Source: an uncultured Candidatus Saccharibacteria bacterium (GTDB lineage: Bacteria > Patescibacteriota > Saccharimonadia > Saccharimonadales > Saccharimonadaceae). From it: DNA of 64,000 bases. Below the pieces are notes generated by a model. That model was given only the letters and a program-made list of their open reading frames with translations, had not been told where the DNA came from and did no database searches. Of the stretch, positions 17,426-25,373 are shown piece after piece (position 1 is the stretch's first letter; the number at the start of each line of letters is the position of its first letter). Position numbers and translations under genes: made by a program. The DNA is taken from positions 682,001-746,000 of the forward strand of contig CAOHYA010000001.1 in NCBI GenBank assembly GCA_948288625.1. The letters are read 5' to 3'.

Positions 17426-18367
17426 CTATTTGGTAGTACGACGGGTAGTGCGTTGTTCGAGCCGATGGTTGATTTCTGCTCCTAGCAAAATGATAAATGC
17501 CGACAGGTTCAACCATACGAGAAGAACAATGACACTCCCGAAGACATTATATATATTGCTGTACACAGATAAATATTTCGCATATAAGAAAAATAACGTC
17601 GTACCAGCTAACCAAATAATACTAGCGATGGCCGCTCCCCAACTTACCCAGTTCCAGCGTGGATTGTGATTACTTGGGGCAAAACGGTAAAAGAGTGCTA
17701 ACGAAACAGCTATGATCGCCGCCAATAATACCCAGCGTAAGACAGGCAAGCTAATCGCATAAAATTCCGGAAACCCAGCATGCAATAATGCTGTCTCATC
17801 AACAAGTACTAGACCTAGGATAATTGAAATAACTATTATTGCGGCGAGTGCCATGACGAAACTCATGCCGATAAGCTGAAGCGGCTTTCGGGTTTCCGTT
17901 TGTTCATAGGCAGTATTTGCGGCGCTAATCAGGGTAGCCATCGCCCGTGACGAGCTATAAAGCGCAATGAGAATCGCAACGATCGCCACGATAATATTAC
18001 GAAGGTTGTATTCATATGCACTTTCAAGTTGCGATCCTATAAGAGCCGCTATGTCTATCGGGAAATATATCTGGATGGCCGAGAGCGCCGCATTCAGTTC
18101 ACTGACATCGACCGTATAGGCAACTATGGCAATGATAGCCGCCAGTAACGGAAAAAAGGCCAAGCTTGCATAAAACGCCGTCCCCGCTGCCAAGATCGGC
18201 ATTTTTTTATCACGTAAGGCAATGCGGGTTTCAAGTAATACGAAACGCCAATCACGCATCGAAAACATTCGAGGACTAGTGACGGCTTTTCGTGGTTCAT
18301 CACCAGATAGAACGACGAGGTCGACAACCCGGTTCCTAATTTTTTTGCGGAGAGAATTAAAAATCAT
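17426..18367 (-). CDS. YihY/BrkB family membrane protein
   Basis: 313 residues with six membrane helices. The N-terminal part has the family pattern AAGTAFYASLAFFPLLAAI, and later YSSSRAMATLISAANTAYEQ and GSVIVLLVWLNLSAFIILLGAEIN, all typical of YihY/BrkB (formerly called RNase BN in error). The family is thought to be a transporter or membrane factor; function is not settled. TATGAT lies 9 nt before the ATG, giving at most a very short leader. Confidence 0.92.
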   Translation of the reverse strand: MIFNSLRKKIRNRVVDLVVLSGDEPRKAVTSPRMFSMRDWRFVLLETRIALRDKKMPILAAGTAFYASLAFFPLLAAIIAIVAYTVDVSELNAALSAIQIYFPIDIAALIGSQLESAYEYNLRNIIVAIVAILIALYSSSRAMATLISAANTAYEQTETRKPLQLIGMSFVMALAAIIVISIILGLVLVDETALLHAGFPEFYAISLPVLRWVLLAAIIAVSLALFYRFAPSNHNPRWNWVSWGAAIASIIWLAGTTLFFLYAKYLSVYSNIYNVFGSVIVLLVWLNLSAFIILLGAEINHRLEQRTTRRTTK

Positions 18368-18456
18368 ATGTATACCATCATACTACTATCGGTAGTTTTT
18401 AGTGATGCTATTACCATTCGATAAAGTATCAAATTGAAATAAATTCAAAAATATTT

Positions 18457-18469
18457 TATTATTAGTAAA
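18457..18469 (+). promoter_or_regulatory. -10 element of the leaderless PAS gene
   Basis: TATTAT (18457-18462), then exactly 6 nt (TAGTAA), then the ATG at 18469. No ribosome-binding site is present. Confidence 0.6.
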
Positions 18470-18840
18470 TGAATACAGGCATACGATCAGAACTTGAACA
18501 CATCGAAGATGCACTTACCGCTGCGGATATGGCATGGTGGGAACTTGAGTTCCCTTCTGGGGCGCTCAGCTTTTCGAAACATAAAACCGACATGCTCGGC
18601 TATGACGAAAAAGACTTCTCTCACTACACTCATTTCACCAATCTTATTCATCCAGACGATCACGACGCTTCCATGAAAGCGATGACCGACCACTACGAAG
18701 GCCGGAAAGAATCATACGAAGTTACGTACCGTATCAAAGCACATGATGGCAGCTACATCACTTTCTTAGATAGAGGGAGAATAGTTGAAAAAAGCTCACA
18801 AGGCTTTGTGGTAGCTGGCGTGGTGCAAAAAGTACTGTAA
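18469..18840 (+). CDS. Stand-alone PAS (PAS_3) domain protein, 123 aa
   Basis: One PAS domain fills the protein: WWELEFPSGALSFS, the LGYDEKDF segment, HPDDHDASMKA and YRIKAHDGSYITFLDRGRI. PAS_3 domains bind small ligands or flavins and sense redox or light. Here there is no kinase, cyclase or DNA-binding domain attached, so it must act by protein contact or be a sensory scrap. It is followed by a 120-nt structured region with a terminator. Confidence 0.88.
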   Translation: MNTGIRSELEHIEDALTAADMAWWELEFPSGALSFSKHKTDMLGYDEKDFSHYTHFTNLIHPDDHDASMKAMTDHYEGRKESYEVTYRIKAHDGSYITFLDRGRIVEKSSQGFVVAGVVQKVL

Positions 18841-18885
18841 ATTTAGTTTGTCTAGGTGCTTAATCTTTAGCGTACGATTGATTTC

Positions 18886-18961
18886 ATCTAGCGCTACTCG
18901 CTAGACAAGGAATGCCGCAAGGCACACGACCCCGTACCCTTCAAAGGTGCGGGGTTTTCCT
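18886..18961 (+). ncRNA. Candidate structured RNA (three hairpins, last one a terminator)
   Basis: Three consecutive hairpins are visible: CTAGCG/CGCTAG (18888-18904), TGCC-GCAA-GGCA (18913-18924, a GNRA tetraloop), and CCCCGTACC/GGTGCGGGG (18930-18954) followed by TTTTCC. It could be the 3' UTR of the PAS gene or a separate small RNA; no certain promoter was found. Confidence 0.4.
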
Positions 18962-19016
18962 TTTCTTATATTTTATGATATAGTAATAAAATCGCACTCG
19001 ATGTGAATGGAGAAAA

Positions 19017-19418
19017 ATGTTAATTCAGAATGATGATGACACGTTCACCGGCGGTCCGCTGGATGTCATCCTGATCTATCACAACATCGGCGAGGGCACC
19101 TTCCACCCCGTCTTCTACGAAGAACGTCCCCTACCCGGCCCCGTGTCGGACTTAAAGGACGAGAGCATCGTTCGACTAATGAGCCGGATGCACCACACGG
19201 TCGGTTTCAAAAGCCTCGAAGAAGCACAAGAGAACGTCCGAACTGACATGCGTTTGAAAATCATCCTTCCGGATACGAATGTCGCCATAGAGCGCGCCTT
19301 GCCGTGGGACGGCGAGCTCGGTGACGTCTGGATCGTCCAGAACTGGCGTCGTGAAGGCCACGAGCAAAGCTTTGCCGAAGCCAACCTCGTGCCACTCGAA
19401 GCCGATACGGCGGGATAA
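19017..19418 (+). CDS. Hypothetical protein, 133 aa
   Basis: No family recognised. Acidic soluble protein, beta-rich N-terminus (LDVILIYHNIGEGTF), a KSLEEAQENVRTDM helix and a tryptophan-containing C-terminal part (WIVQNWRREGHE). ATGGAG precedes the ATG. It stands alone between a terminator and a long perfect terminator of its own, and its GC content is higher than that of adjacent genes. One of a set of small orphan units in this window. Confidence 0.6.
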   Translation: MLIQNDDDTFTGGPLDVILIYHNIGEGTFHPVFYEERPLPGPVSDLKDESIVRLMSRMHHTVGFKSLEEAQENVRTDMRLKIILPDTNVAIERALPWDGELGDVWIVQNWRREGHEQSFAEANLVPLEADTAG

Positions 19419-19439
19419 TAGGAAGACCGCACCCTCTGC

Positions 19440-19476
19440 AAATGAAATACCCTCTTTGCGGAGGGTATTTCATTTT
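19440..19476 (+). terminator. Rho-independent terminator of the 19017 gene
   Basis: A 15-bp perfect stem (AAATGAAATACCCTC with its complement), 6-base loop, then TTTT. Confidence 0.9.
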
Positions 19477-19483
19477 GAAGTTA

Positions 19484-19515
19484 AAATAGACGAACGACAG
19501 TTCGTCTATTTTTCC
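19484..19515 (-). terminator. Terminator of the 19506-20063 gene, overlapping its stop codon
   Basis: ATAGACGAAC and GTTCGTCTAT form a perfect stem with a 4-base loop; T-rich flank on the minus strand. The stop codon lies in the stem. Confidence 0.8.
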
Positions 19516-20063
19516 TGAGTGGTGATAGCGGATGTATTTGAAGAAAATTCAGAGAGTAACTCACTTACTCTTTTGACGACCGCTTTCGATTTATGATTTT
19601 TCTGCACAGTAAGAGCATTCAATAAATCAGACTTGGCTGCAGTACCTTGGTGAACGAAATATGCAAGCGTTGCCATTGAATTCGCCACAACAATCCAGTC
19701 AGCTTGTTCATAGCTTAATATATTTTTAAGCCATTCTATAGCGTGATCTTTTTGGCGCTGTTCCAATTCAACTTGTCTATACAGTTGGGCTATATGCCAT
19801 TGAATTGACGCCTGCGTACTTGTCGATAAATCTATTTGTATTTTATCAATGTATGGCTTAATCCACTCGGGGTGCACTCGGCATACTTTTTCAAACGCAT
19901 CGATCGCTCTCATTCGTGCCCAGGCGTCATCGTGAAAAATTGCCGCATAAAGCTCGTCTAGCTTTGATTTGTCTGATAAGACTATTTCTATAATCTCAGG
20001 TACACGGCCTAATGAATTTTTCTTGCCATCTTCAACGAGCATATCAGCAAAAGTTTGGTGCAT
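19506..20063 (-). CDS. HEAT-repeat-like alpha-helical protein, 185 aa
   Basis: Predominantly helical, with repeated pairs such as DDAWARMRAIDAFEKVCRVHPEW and QADWIVVANSMATLAYFVHQG that resemble HEAT/armadillo repeats. These form solenoids that bind proteins or nucleic acids; no enzyme motif is seen. I start at ATG 20063 (MHQTFADML), because longer frames would run into tRNA-Gln. No clear ribosome-binding site is visible. Confidence 0.62.
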   Translation of the reverse strand: MHQTFADMLVEDGKKNSLGRVPEIIEIVLSDKSKLDELYAAIFHDDAWARMRAIDAFEKVCRVHPEWIKPYIDKIQIDLSTSTQASIQWHIAQLYRQVELEQRQKDHAIEWLKNILSYEQADWIVVANSMATLAYFVHQGTAAKSDLLNALTVQKNHKSKAVVKRVSELLSEFSSNTSAITTQEK

Positions 20064-20122
20064 ACGTCTACAATAACATAATAAAAAATGACGATTTCTC
20101 GTCATTTCATAGTACTCATGCT

Positions 20123-20197
20123 TGGCTGGGGATGAGGGATTCGAACCCCCGAATGTCGGCACCAAAAGCCGATGCCTTACCACTTGGCGAATCCCCA
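20123..20197 (-). tRNA. tRNA-Gln (anticodon TTG)
   Basis: 75 nt including encoded CCA. The acceptor 5' strand TGGGGAT pairs with its 3' partner. Anticodon stem TCGGC/GCCGA holds loop TTTTGGT, anticodon TTG (reads CAA). T-arm GGGGGTTCGAATCCCTC is normal. Confidence 0.96.
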
Positions 20198-20260
20198 ACG
20201 TATTTCGCACGGCACCGACATATTATACCGCAACCGAGGTGATCGCTCAAGCTTTACTGC

Positions 20261-20797
20261 TTATTTTGATTTTTTAATGCCACGAGAACGTTCGACATGT
20301 GCGAATTGGCTGTGAATTTCAAATAGAAAGTAGCCGCTTATCGCTAACCAAATCGCGCCGAACAAAATGGCAACGATAAAATGCAAAACGCTCAAACCGA
20401 GAAGTGCATTTACCACCAAAGCAACAGCGCCAAGTAACCAGGTAGCGAATAAGAGCACCCAGCCCTTTTTCTGCTTTTCCCTTAGTGGCTGGATGGCGAA
20501 GAACAGTAAAATTGCTTCCGCGATCATGAATAGCAATGCGACAATATCGGCTACGATAAGCCATGACGAAGTGACGGATGAAACGTAATAGCTCGCCGCG
20601 ACAGTACCCAATACGGAAATTCTCGTCGATAATGCAGCCAACGACCCTAAAACGCTGATGATCGTCAAAACAAGGCCGACGATCACGATCCACCAAATAT
20701 TATCGGCAAGCCACTTACGAGCGCCTTCAGGCAAGCCTGGAACATTCTTAAACCAGCCAAACACTGTTTTCTCTAATTTATATAGAAATTCATTCAC
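20261..20797 (-). CDS. Polytopic membrane protein, 178 aa
   Basis: Four membrane helices after a soluble N-terminal part (NEFLYKLEKTVFGWFKNVPG) that reads like an amphipathic anchor. I use the GTG at 20797 because GAGGAG stands 8 nt before it; a longer frame has no such site. No known motif. The C-terminus is basic (RSRGIKKSK). Proteins of this style are common in Saccharibacteria, but I cannot assign a function. Confidence 0.65.
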   Translation of the reverse strand: MNEFLYKLEKTVFGWFKNVPGLPEGARKWLADNIWWIVIVGLVLTIISVLGSLAALSTRISVLGTVAASYYVSSVTSSWLIVADIVALLFMIAEAILLFFAIQPLREKQKKGWVLLFATWLLGAVALVVNALLGLSVLHFIVAILFGAIWLAISGYFLFEIHSQFAHVERSRGIKKSK

Positions 20798-20854
20798 ACC
20801 ATCACTCCTCAATTACTGCCTATATCATACCGCTCAAATACCTATTCGACAATG

Positions 20855-21334
20855 CTACTTGCCCGATCGCTTCCCTGGCCACAATCCCCAACTCGACCAT
20901 GCCGCCAAAATACTCAAGGCAAAACTAACGAACAACACCCACCAGCCCGGTGCTATGTTTGCTACCGTGCCGAAAAAGCCAATCGTCGTAGCATTATGTA
21001 CTCCAAAAAGCACCCATAATGATATAAAAACCCATAAAATGGCTGCTGCCCAGCCTAAAAACATACTGAAATACCTAAACGCGAGGCTCAACCGCATTCG
21101 AAGCAAAAATGGGATCGCAAATATCTCGGCGATAATAAGAACCGGCACTAAACTATACACCGCAGTTTCGCTTACCGGAAGATTAAGTGATTGAATATAA
21201 ACGATAAAATCTTCGAACGTAAAAAGTTGCGCCAACGCCATTACTGTTAATATACCGGCGTACAGCGTAGCTATTTTCAAACTATCGGATGTTCGCGCTG
21301 GTTTTGCTGGTGCGGAAGTTGCAAAAATGCTCAT
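20855..21334 (-). CDS. Four-helix membrane protein, 159 aa
   Basis: Four hydrophobic helices, no catalytic motif; the layout loosely resembles small DoxX/MauE-like proteins but no signature supports that. I start at ATG 21334: TATACT lies exactly 6 nt upstream, with no ribosome-binding site, so the mRNA is probably leaderless. It is 57 bases upstream of the next membrane protein gene (20797) and may be co-transcribed with it. Confidence 0.62.
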   Translation of the reverse strand: MSIFATSAPAKPARTSDSLKIATLYAGILTVMALAQLFTFEDFIVYIQSLNLPVSETAVYSLVPVLIIAEIFAIPFLLRMRLSLAFRYFSMFLGWAAAILWVFISLWVLFGVHNATTIGFFGTVANIAPGWWVLFVSFALSILAAWSSWGLWPGKRSGK

Positions 21335-21346
21335 GGTCACAGTATA
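21334..21346 (-). promoter_or_regulatory. -10 element of a leaderless gene
   Basis: On the minus strand TATACT (21346-21341) is followed by 6 nt and then the ATG at 21334. Confidence 0.55.
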
Positions 21347-21399
21347 TGCCCCATCGGTCAGATACACAAATCGTTGTTATTTTTAACATTATGCTTGCG

Positions 21400-21550
21400 C
21401 TTTTGGTCTCAGCCAGTTAAAGTAAACAACAAGCGAAAGTTACGTAAAAAACAAAAACTCCAAAAAAAGAAATGTTGTAGCTAAACTCGCTCTACGATAT
21501 CCACCACAACATCGAAGGATTCCCGCCCAAAATAGGCGGGTTTTCTTTTT
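21400..21550 (+). ncRNA. Candidate small RNA between two minus-strand genes
   Basis: A plus-strand terminator (CCCGCC/GGCGGG then TTTTCTTTTT, 21527-21550) stands between two minus-strand genes with no plus-strand gene before it. Upstream is an A-rich stretch and a long-range pairing ATGTTGT/ACAACAT. No sure promoter and no credible open frame. Only the terminator is firm. Confidence 0.35.
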
Positions 21551-21554
21551 GCTA

Positions 21555-22211
21555 TTATTTTTCCGCTTTGAAGGAATTATCGGCGCGCCATAAAGCAATT
21601 GCCGCATGGTTGCCACTTAAGAGCACGTCAGGTACCGCCATGCCGTTAAACTCGGATGGTTTGGTATATTGCGGGAATTCGAGCGTCTCACCGTCCGAGA
21701 AGCTTTCGATTTCAGCGCTCGCCTCGCCTCCAAGAACGCCAGGTATCAAACGAACGATACTATCGATGATAGTCATCGCAGGTAGCTCGCCACCGGTTAG
21801 TACGTAGTCGCCCACACTCACCTGCTCGTCAACTAAGCTGACGATTCGTTCGTCATAGCCTTCGTAGCGCCCACAGATAAAAATATAGCCATGGTCAGCT
21901 TCGGACCAGCTTTGTGCAACAGATTGCTTCCAGCGTTGCCCGCGCGGGGTCATTAGCACTACTTTTGCGCTAGGGTCATTCTTTTTAGCAGCCTCAACGG
22001 CAGCAAACAAAGGCTCGGGCTTCAAAAGCATCCCGTCACCGCCACCATATGGTGTATCGTCAACCTGCTTACGAGGGCCAATTCCGAAGTCACGCAGATT
22101 AACCGTACTCAACTGTACGATATCGTCTTTCTGCGCCTTCCACATCATCGAGTTTTCGAACACGCCAGTGAACATCTCGGGGAAAAGCGTTATTACTTGG
22201 AATTTCTTCAT
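21555..22211 (-). CDS. trmD: tRNA (guanine-N1)-methyltransferase
   Basis: 218 residues from ATG 22211 (MKKFQVITLFPEMF). The trefoil-knot SAM site is seen: ICGRYEGYDERI and GDYVLTGGELPAM. TrmD methylates G37 of tRNAs reading CNN codons and prevents frameshifting. It is the last gene of the rpsP-khpA-trmD group, but a terminator separates it from khpA, so it has its own promoter. TACACT lies 7 nt before the ATG, so the leader may be absent. rimM, often present in this operon, is not here. Confidence 0.96.
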   Translation of the reverse strand: MKKFQVITLFPEMFTGVFENSMMWKAQKDDIVQLSTVNLRDFGIGPRKQVDDTPYGGGDGMLLKPEPLFAAVEAAKKNDPSAKVVLMTPRGQRWKQSVAQSWSEADHGYIFICGRYEGYDERIVSLVDEQVSVGDYVLTGGELPAMTIIDSIVRLIPGVLGGEASAEIESFSDGETLEFPQYTKPSEFNGMAVPDVLLSGNHAAIALWRADNSFKAEK

Positions 22212-22246
22212 CTGTACCAGTGTACGGTAAAAGTCAATAAAACAAA

Positions 22247-22277
22247 ACACCACCCAAAAAAGGGTGGTGTTTTAATC
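22247..22277 (-). terminator. Terminator between khpA and trmD
   Basis: A perfect stem (ACACCACCC with GGGTGGTGT) is flanked by T run on the minus strand, 90 bases after khpA ends. Confidence 0.8.
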
Positions 22278-22362
22278 ACATAAGCTCTCAACAAATGGTG
22301 ATTTGTCGCTCGCATGAGCTGTTGTCTCGCAGTTCAAAGGTTTGGTGTTGAACTATTGGTAA

Positions 22363-22788
22363 TTATATATCAAGGTCATCGAGTTCTGCAAGCTCAGCCC
22401 GAGTCTTTTTCGTGTAGTCAGAACTGTTGTCCACAGCTTCATCTGTAGCGTTGTCCACAGCGCTTGTTCTTACAGGGGTGTCGTTTGTACGCGTATTACC
22501 TTCTTCGCTCTCATCGCTACTCACTGTAGCCCCCACTTGGCCATCATTGTTAACAATTTTTAAGTTATAACGAGCGTCATTTTTAGTTCCGAGCGCCCGA
22601 AGCAAAGTACGTAAGCTTTGAGCGGTAATGCCGCGCTTACCAATGACTCGACCCAAATCTTCAGGATTTACCGTCAAAGTAAGTAATACGCCCTTCTCAT
22701 CAATAATTCGATCGACAACGACATCGTCAGGGTTTCCGACGACAGATTTTACGATATATTCAATAAATTGCTGGTCAATGGTCGACAT
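22363..22788 (-). CDS. khpA: KH-domain RNA-binding protein with disordered tail
   Basis: 141 residues. The KH domain fills the first 75 residues, with the RNA-contact loop VIGKRGITAQSLRTLLRA. The rest (about 60 residues) is acidic, Ser/Thr/Asn-rich and probably disordered; normal KhpA is only about 75-80 residues long. KhpA binds many RNAs and is usually encoded between rpsP and rimM/trmD, as here. GAGGAGG-like sequence precedes the ATG. Confidence 0.9.
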   Translation of the reverse strand: MSTIDQQFIEYIVKSVVGNPDDVVVDRIIDEKGVLLTLTVNPEDLGRVIGKRGITAQSLRTLLRALGTKNDARYNLKIVNNDGQVGATVSSDESEEGNTRTNDTPVRTSAVDNATDEAVDNSSDYTKKTRAELAELDDLDI

Positions 22789-22906
22789 AGAGCCCTCCTC
22801 AGTCGCGTATAAGTATCGTAGGTTTATTGTAGCATAGGGCTATTATTTGGTATATGAAACCATAAGTAATATATGCTTGTGTACTACTGTACTTTATGAC
22901 ATAGTA

Positions 22907-22935
22907 TTGACAAAATATATAGTTTATGCTAAAAT
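22907..22935 (+). promoter_or_regulatory. Consensus promoter of the GC-rich orphan gene
   Basis: TTGACA (22907-22912), 17-base spacer, TAAAAT (22930-22935). The start codon is 80 bases downstream. Confidence 0.75.
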
Positions 22936-23014
22936 GCAATCATCCTCGAAAATTCGTGGATATCCAAAAATTTCGTCCATCGAAATCGCACCACCGACAA
23001 TTAGGGAGAACATC

Positions 23015-23551
23015 ATGGCAAGCAAGAAGCACCACGAGGCCCAGGGCCTGCGCTCGACCAAGTACCTGCCCAAGGCGGGTCCGAAGTCCAAGAGCGGTGG
23101 TCGCCACCAGCACCAGGACCGCTCCGTCTCGCGCAACGAGCCCTCGTTGTTCGATCGGATGCGTCAGGACCGGCTCCAGGAGGCCGCCGAACGTCGGGAA
23201 GCCGCCAAGCAGGCGGCTCTCGCCCAGCAGGCCGCCTTCCGCCAGGAGCAGGCGGAGCTCGCGAAGTCGATGCTCGGCGACATGCCGTCCGGTCCCACCA
23301 GGGACATCACGGAGCTGATCATCGACAACTTCCTCGTCGCGTCCCCCGACCCGTCGAAGAAGATCTCGCGAACGACTCACGCCGAGCTGCTCATCATCGA
23401 CCAGCTCACCGAGACCCAGCTGAAGAACACCTCCGCCATCAACAACGGCAAGGTGATCGCTCGGCGGGTCCTCAGCAAGGCGTTCGACCAGCTCAAGGCG
23501 CCGAAGACCACCCCGGTCGACGTCGTCGCCCCCGAGCTCGTCTCGGCCTGA
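23015..23551 (+). CDS. GC-rich orphan protein, 178 aa, inserted in the rpsP-khpA region
   Basis: No family recognised. The first 45 residues are basic and His/Lys/Arg-rich (MASKKHHEAQ start, then KSGGRHQHQD). A long helical, Ala/Gln/Arg/Glu-rich segment follows (about 45-90, likely coiled coil) and then a mixed domain (ITELIIDNFLV to SKAFDQLK). Nearly every codon ends in G or C, in sharp contrast to the genes beside it and to its own AT-rich promoter region. GGGAG precedes the ATG. It runs opposite to rpsP and khpA and separates them. Such codon use is like high-GC Actinobacteria, the usual hosts of Saccharibacteria; transfer or forced codon choice are both possible. Confidence 0.75.
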   Translation: MASKKHHEAQGLRSTKYLPKAGPKSKSGGRHQHQDRSVSRNEPSLFDRMRQDRLQEAAERREAAKQAALAQQAAFRQEQAELAKSMLGDMPSGPTRDITELIIDNFLVASPDPSKKISRTTHAELLIIDQLTETQLKNTSAINNGKVIARRVLSKAFDQLKAPKTTPVDVVAPELVSA

Positions 23552-23608
23552 CGCACAGGACGTTCTCCTGAAAAATTCGCGCAAGCGTGCCGCCTGAAAA
23601 GGTGGAAC

Positions 23609-23663
23609 AGCCTCCGCAGCTTCAATGTGTAATGCATTGAAGCTCGGGGGCTTCTTCTTTTTT
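23609..23663 (+). terminator. Rho-independent terminator of the GC-rich gene
   Basis: A long stem with core AGCTTCAATG/CATTGAAGCT and outer GCC/GGC pairs, followed by CTTCTTCTTTTTT. Confidence 0.88.
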
Positions 23664-23671
23664 ACAAAGAA

Positions 23672-23694
23672 ATACCCCGCTTTACACGGGGTAC
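23672..23694 (-). terminator. Terminator of rpsP
   Basis: TACCCCG and CGGGGTA pair perfectly around a 7-8 base loop, with T-rich flank on the minus strand, 20 bases past rpsP. Confidence 0.75.
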
Positions 23695-23714
23695 TTTGCT
23701 ATAAAAGTCTTGTA

Positions 23715-24086
23715 TTATTGAGCTGTTTCGGTTGCTTCTTCGGCTGGCGCTTCTTCAACGACTTCTTCCTTAGGCTGGTTCTTGCGAAGTTTATCAGCGT
23801 GACGGATAGATTTTTGCTTGTCGCTTGATGGCTGGCTTACCCATTTAGGTAACGCTACGCCAGCATCCTTGAGCAGTTTCACGACTCGTGGAGTTGGTTG
23901 GGCACCATTATCAAGATATTTTTGCGCTGCTTCAACTTGGATAGTAGCGTCTTTAGTGTGTGGGTTATAACTACCTACGTAGGCAACGACACGACCACTT
24001 GATGGGTGACGTTGTGATTCCTGTACGGCTAGGCGGTAGGTTGGGTAGCCGGCGCGGCCGACACGTTGCAAACGAATTGCGAGCAT
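23715..24086 (-). CDS. rpsP: 30S ribosomal protein S16
   Basis: 123 residues. The N-terminal 80 residues are standard S16 (MLAIRLQRVGRAGYPTYRLAVQE, then VAYVGSYNP). The last 40 residues form an acidic, Ala/Glu-rich tail (EEVVEEAPAEEATE) as in several CPR and Actinobacterial S16 proteins. AAGGAAG precedes the ATG. It is followed by its own terminator, so it is not in one transcript with khpA. Confidence 0.97.
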   Translation of the reverse strand: MLAIRLQRVGRAGYPTYRLAVQESQRHPSSGRVVAYVGSYNPHTKDATIQVEAAQKYLDNGAQPTPRVVKLLKDAGVALPKWVSQPSSDKQKSIRHADKLRKNQPKEEVVEEAPAEEATETAQ

Positions 24087-24170
24087 AAATTCAAACTTCC
24101 TTTTTAACTCTTTAGACTTTTATTTAACTCTCGAATAATATTACACTGTTTATCTCTGTAAGTCAACCTG

Positions 24171-24881
24171 TTAGGCCGCGGGGCCGTAGGTTTTGAGCGC
24201 TTCTTTGGCGGCAACTTGTTGCGCCGCTTGCTTGCTAGGCCCCGAACCCTTGCTCACGAGACGACTACCAGCATATACACCGAGGGTGAAGGTTTTGTCG
24301 TGGTCGGGTCCAACCTCTTCCATAACCACGTACCGCGGAGTTACCCCGTCGATACGTTGCATCACTTCTTGTAAGTGTGACTTAGGGTCTCGCCATGAGC
24401 CTTCTTTGATGATGACTTCAAGTTTCGAGTTGATATGCTGGGCGATAAAAGCGGCCGCATCGTCATACCCGCGTTCAAGGTAAATGGCACCGATCAACGC
24501 TTCGAAAGCGTTGGCCAGAATTTGCAAACGAGCTCGCTCGCCACCTTGTTTTTCGCCACGGCTCATACGAACAAGCGGTTCGTACCCAATCAACGTACCA
24601 GCTTCACCGATACTTTCGGTTCGTACCAACGCGGCGCGCCAGCTGGTAAGAATACCTTCGGCTTCGTTGTAATTGTTGTACAGGAAATCAGTTACGACCA
24701 ATTCAAGTACGGCGTCACCCAAAAACTCAAGGCGCTCGTTATGCTCGCTGACACTTTTACGGTGCTCGTTTACGTAACTGCGGTGCGTTAAGGCAGTGAT
24801 CAACAGATCGATATTCTTAAATTCAAACCCAAGTTTCGTTCGAGCGAATTCTTGGTACGGTGCCGTAAGCATACCGGTCAT
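24171..24881 (-). CDS. rnc: Ribonuclease III
   Basis: 236 residues. The catalytic domain has the signature NERLEFLGDAVLELVVTDFLY and a second metal-binding block (ANAFEALIGAIYLERG), and the C-terminal dsRNA-binding domain ends with GSGPSKQAAQQVAAKEAL. RNase III cuts double-stranded RNA in rRNA maturation and in regulation. AGGAGA stands before the ATG, which directly follows the NUDIX stop, so these genes are co-translated. Confidence 0.97.
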   Translation of the reverse strand: MTGMLTAPYQEFARTKLGFEFKNIDLLITALTHRSYVNEHRKSVSEHNERLEFLGDAVLELVVTDFLYNNYNEAEGILTSWRAALVRTESIGEAGTLIGYEPLVRMSRGEKQGGERARLQILANAFEALIGAIYLERGYDDAAAFIAQHINSKLEVIIKEGSWRDPKSHLQEVMQRIDGVTPRYVVMEEVGPDHDKTFTLGVYAGSRLVSKGSGPSKQAAQQVAAKEALKTYGPAA

Positions 24882-25373
24882 CTATAAGTTCTCCTGACGA
24901 ATACGTTTCATGGCAAGCAACATAAGTTTGCCGATGTCTTCGTATTCAATGGCATCGAGGGCGTCTTGGAACGTAAACCATTTGATGCCGTTCATCCATT
25001 CTTCTTTTTGAATCGCATTCGTATCACCCTTGGCTCGTACCAAATAAATTTGGGTGGTCATCAAAACGAGCTTGTCGATACGGCGGTAACGGAAATGAAT
25101 TTTTCCCAACCAGCCCAAAATATCTACTTGGCTCAAGCCGGCTTCCTCACCAATTTCACGCCGAGCGGTTTGTTGGGCAGTTTCCCCTTCTTCGATGTGA
25201 CCCTTAGGAATAGTCCACCGGTCTTTGGCATCTTGAATGAGTAGGATTTCAATGCCTTTTTCACCATGGCGAAATACAATACCGCCAGCCGTCGGCTCGC
25301 GAACAATTTCCTGAATAGATGGTTTTTTGCGCGAAAAGTATTTCTTGAACTTATCGAACTGTGGTGCTGCCAT
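24882..25373 (-). CDS. NUDIX hydrolase
   Basis: 163 residues. The Nudix box is complete: [22 protein letters not shown]. The N-terminal 25 residues are basic ([11 protein letters not shown]). NUDIX enzymes hydrolyse nucleoside diphosphate derivatives; close relatives in this layout include Ap4A or dNTP-cleaning hydrolases, but the substrate is not clear. It overlaps nusB by 23 bases and abuts rnc, so it belongs to the nusB-NUDIX-rnc operon. Confidence 0.92.
   Translation of the reverse strand: MAAPQFDKFKKYFSRKKPSIQEIVREPTAGGIVFRHGEKGIEILLIQDAKDRWTIPKGHIEEGETAQQTARREIGEEAGLSQVDILGWLGKIHFRYRRIDKLVLMTTQIYLVRAKGDTNAIQKEEWMNGIKWFTFQDALDAIEYEDIGKLMLLAMKRIRQENL

Noticed and set aside
22940..23584. 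Long open frame on the minus strand across the GC-rich gene (over 200 codons)
   Set aside because: Caused by high GC at third codon positions of the plus-strand gene, which removes stops from other frames. It lacks a promoter and ribosome-binding site; the plus-strand frame has both.
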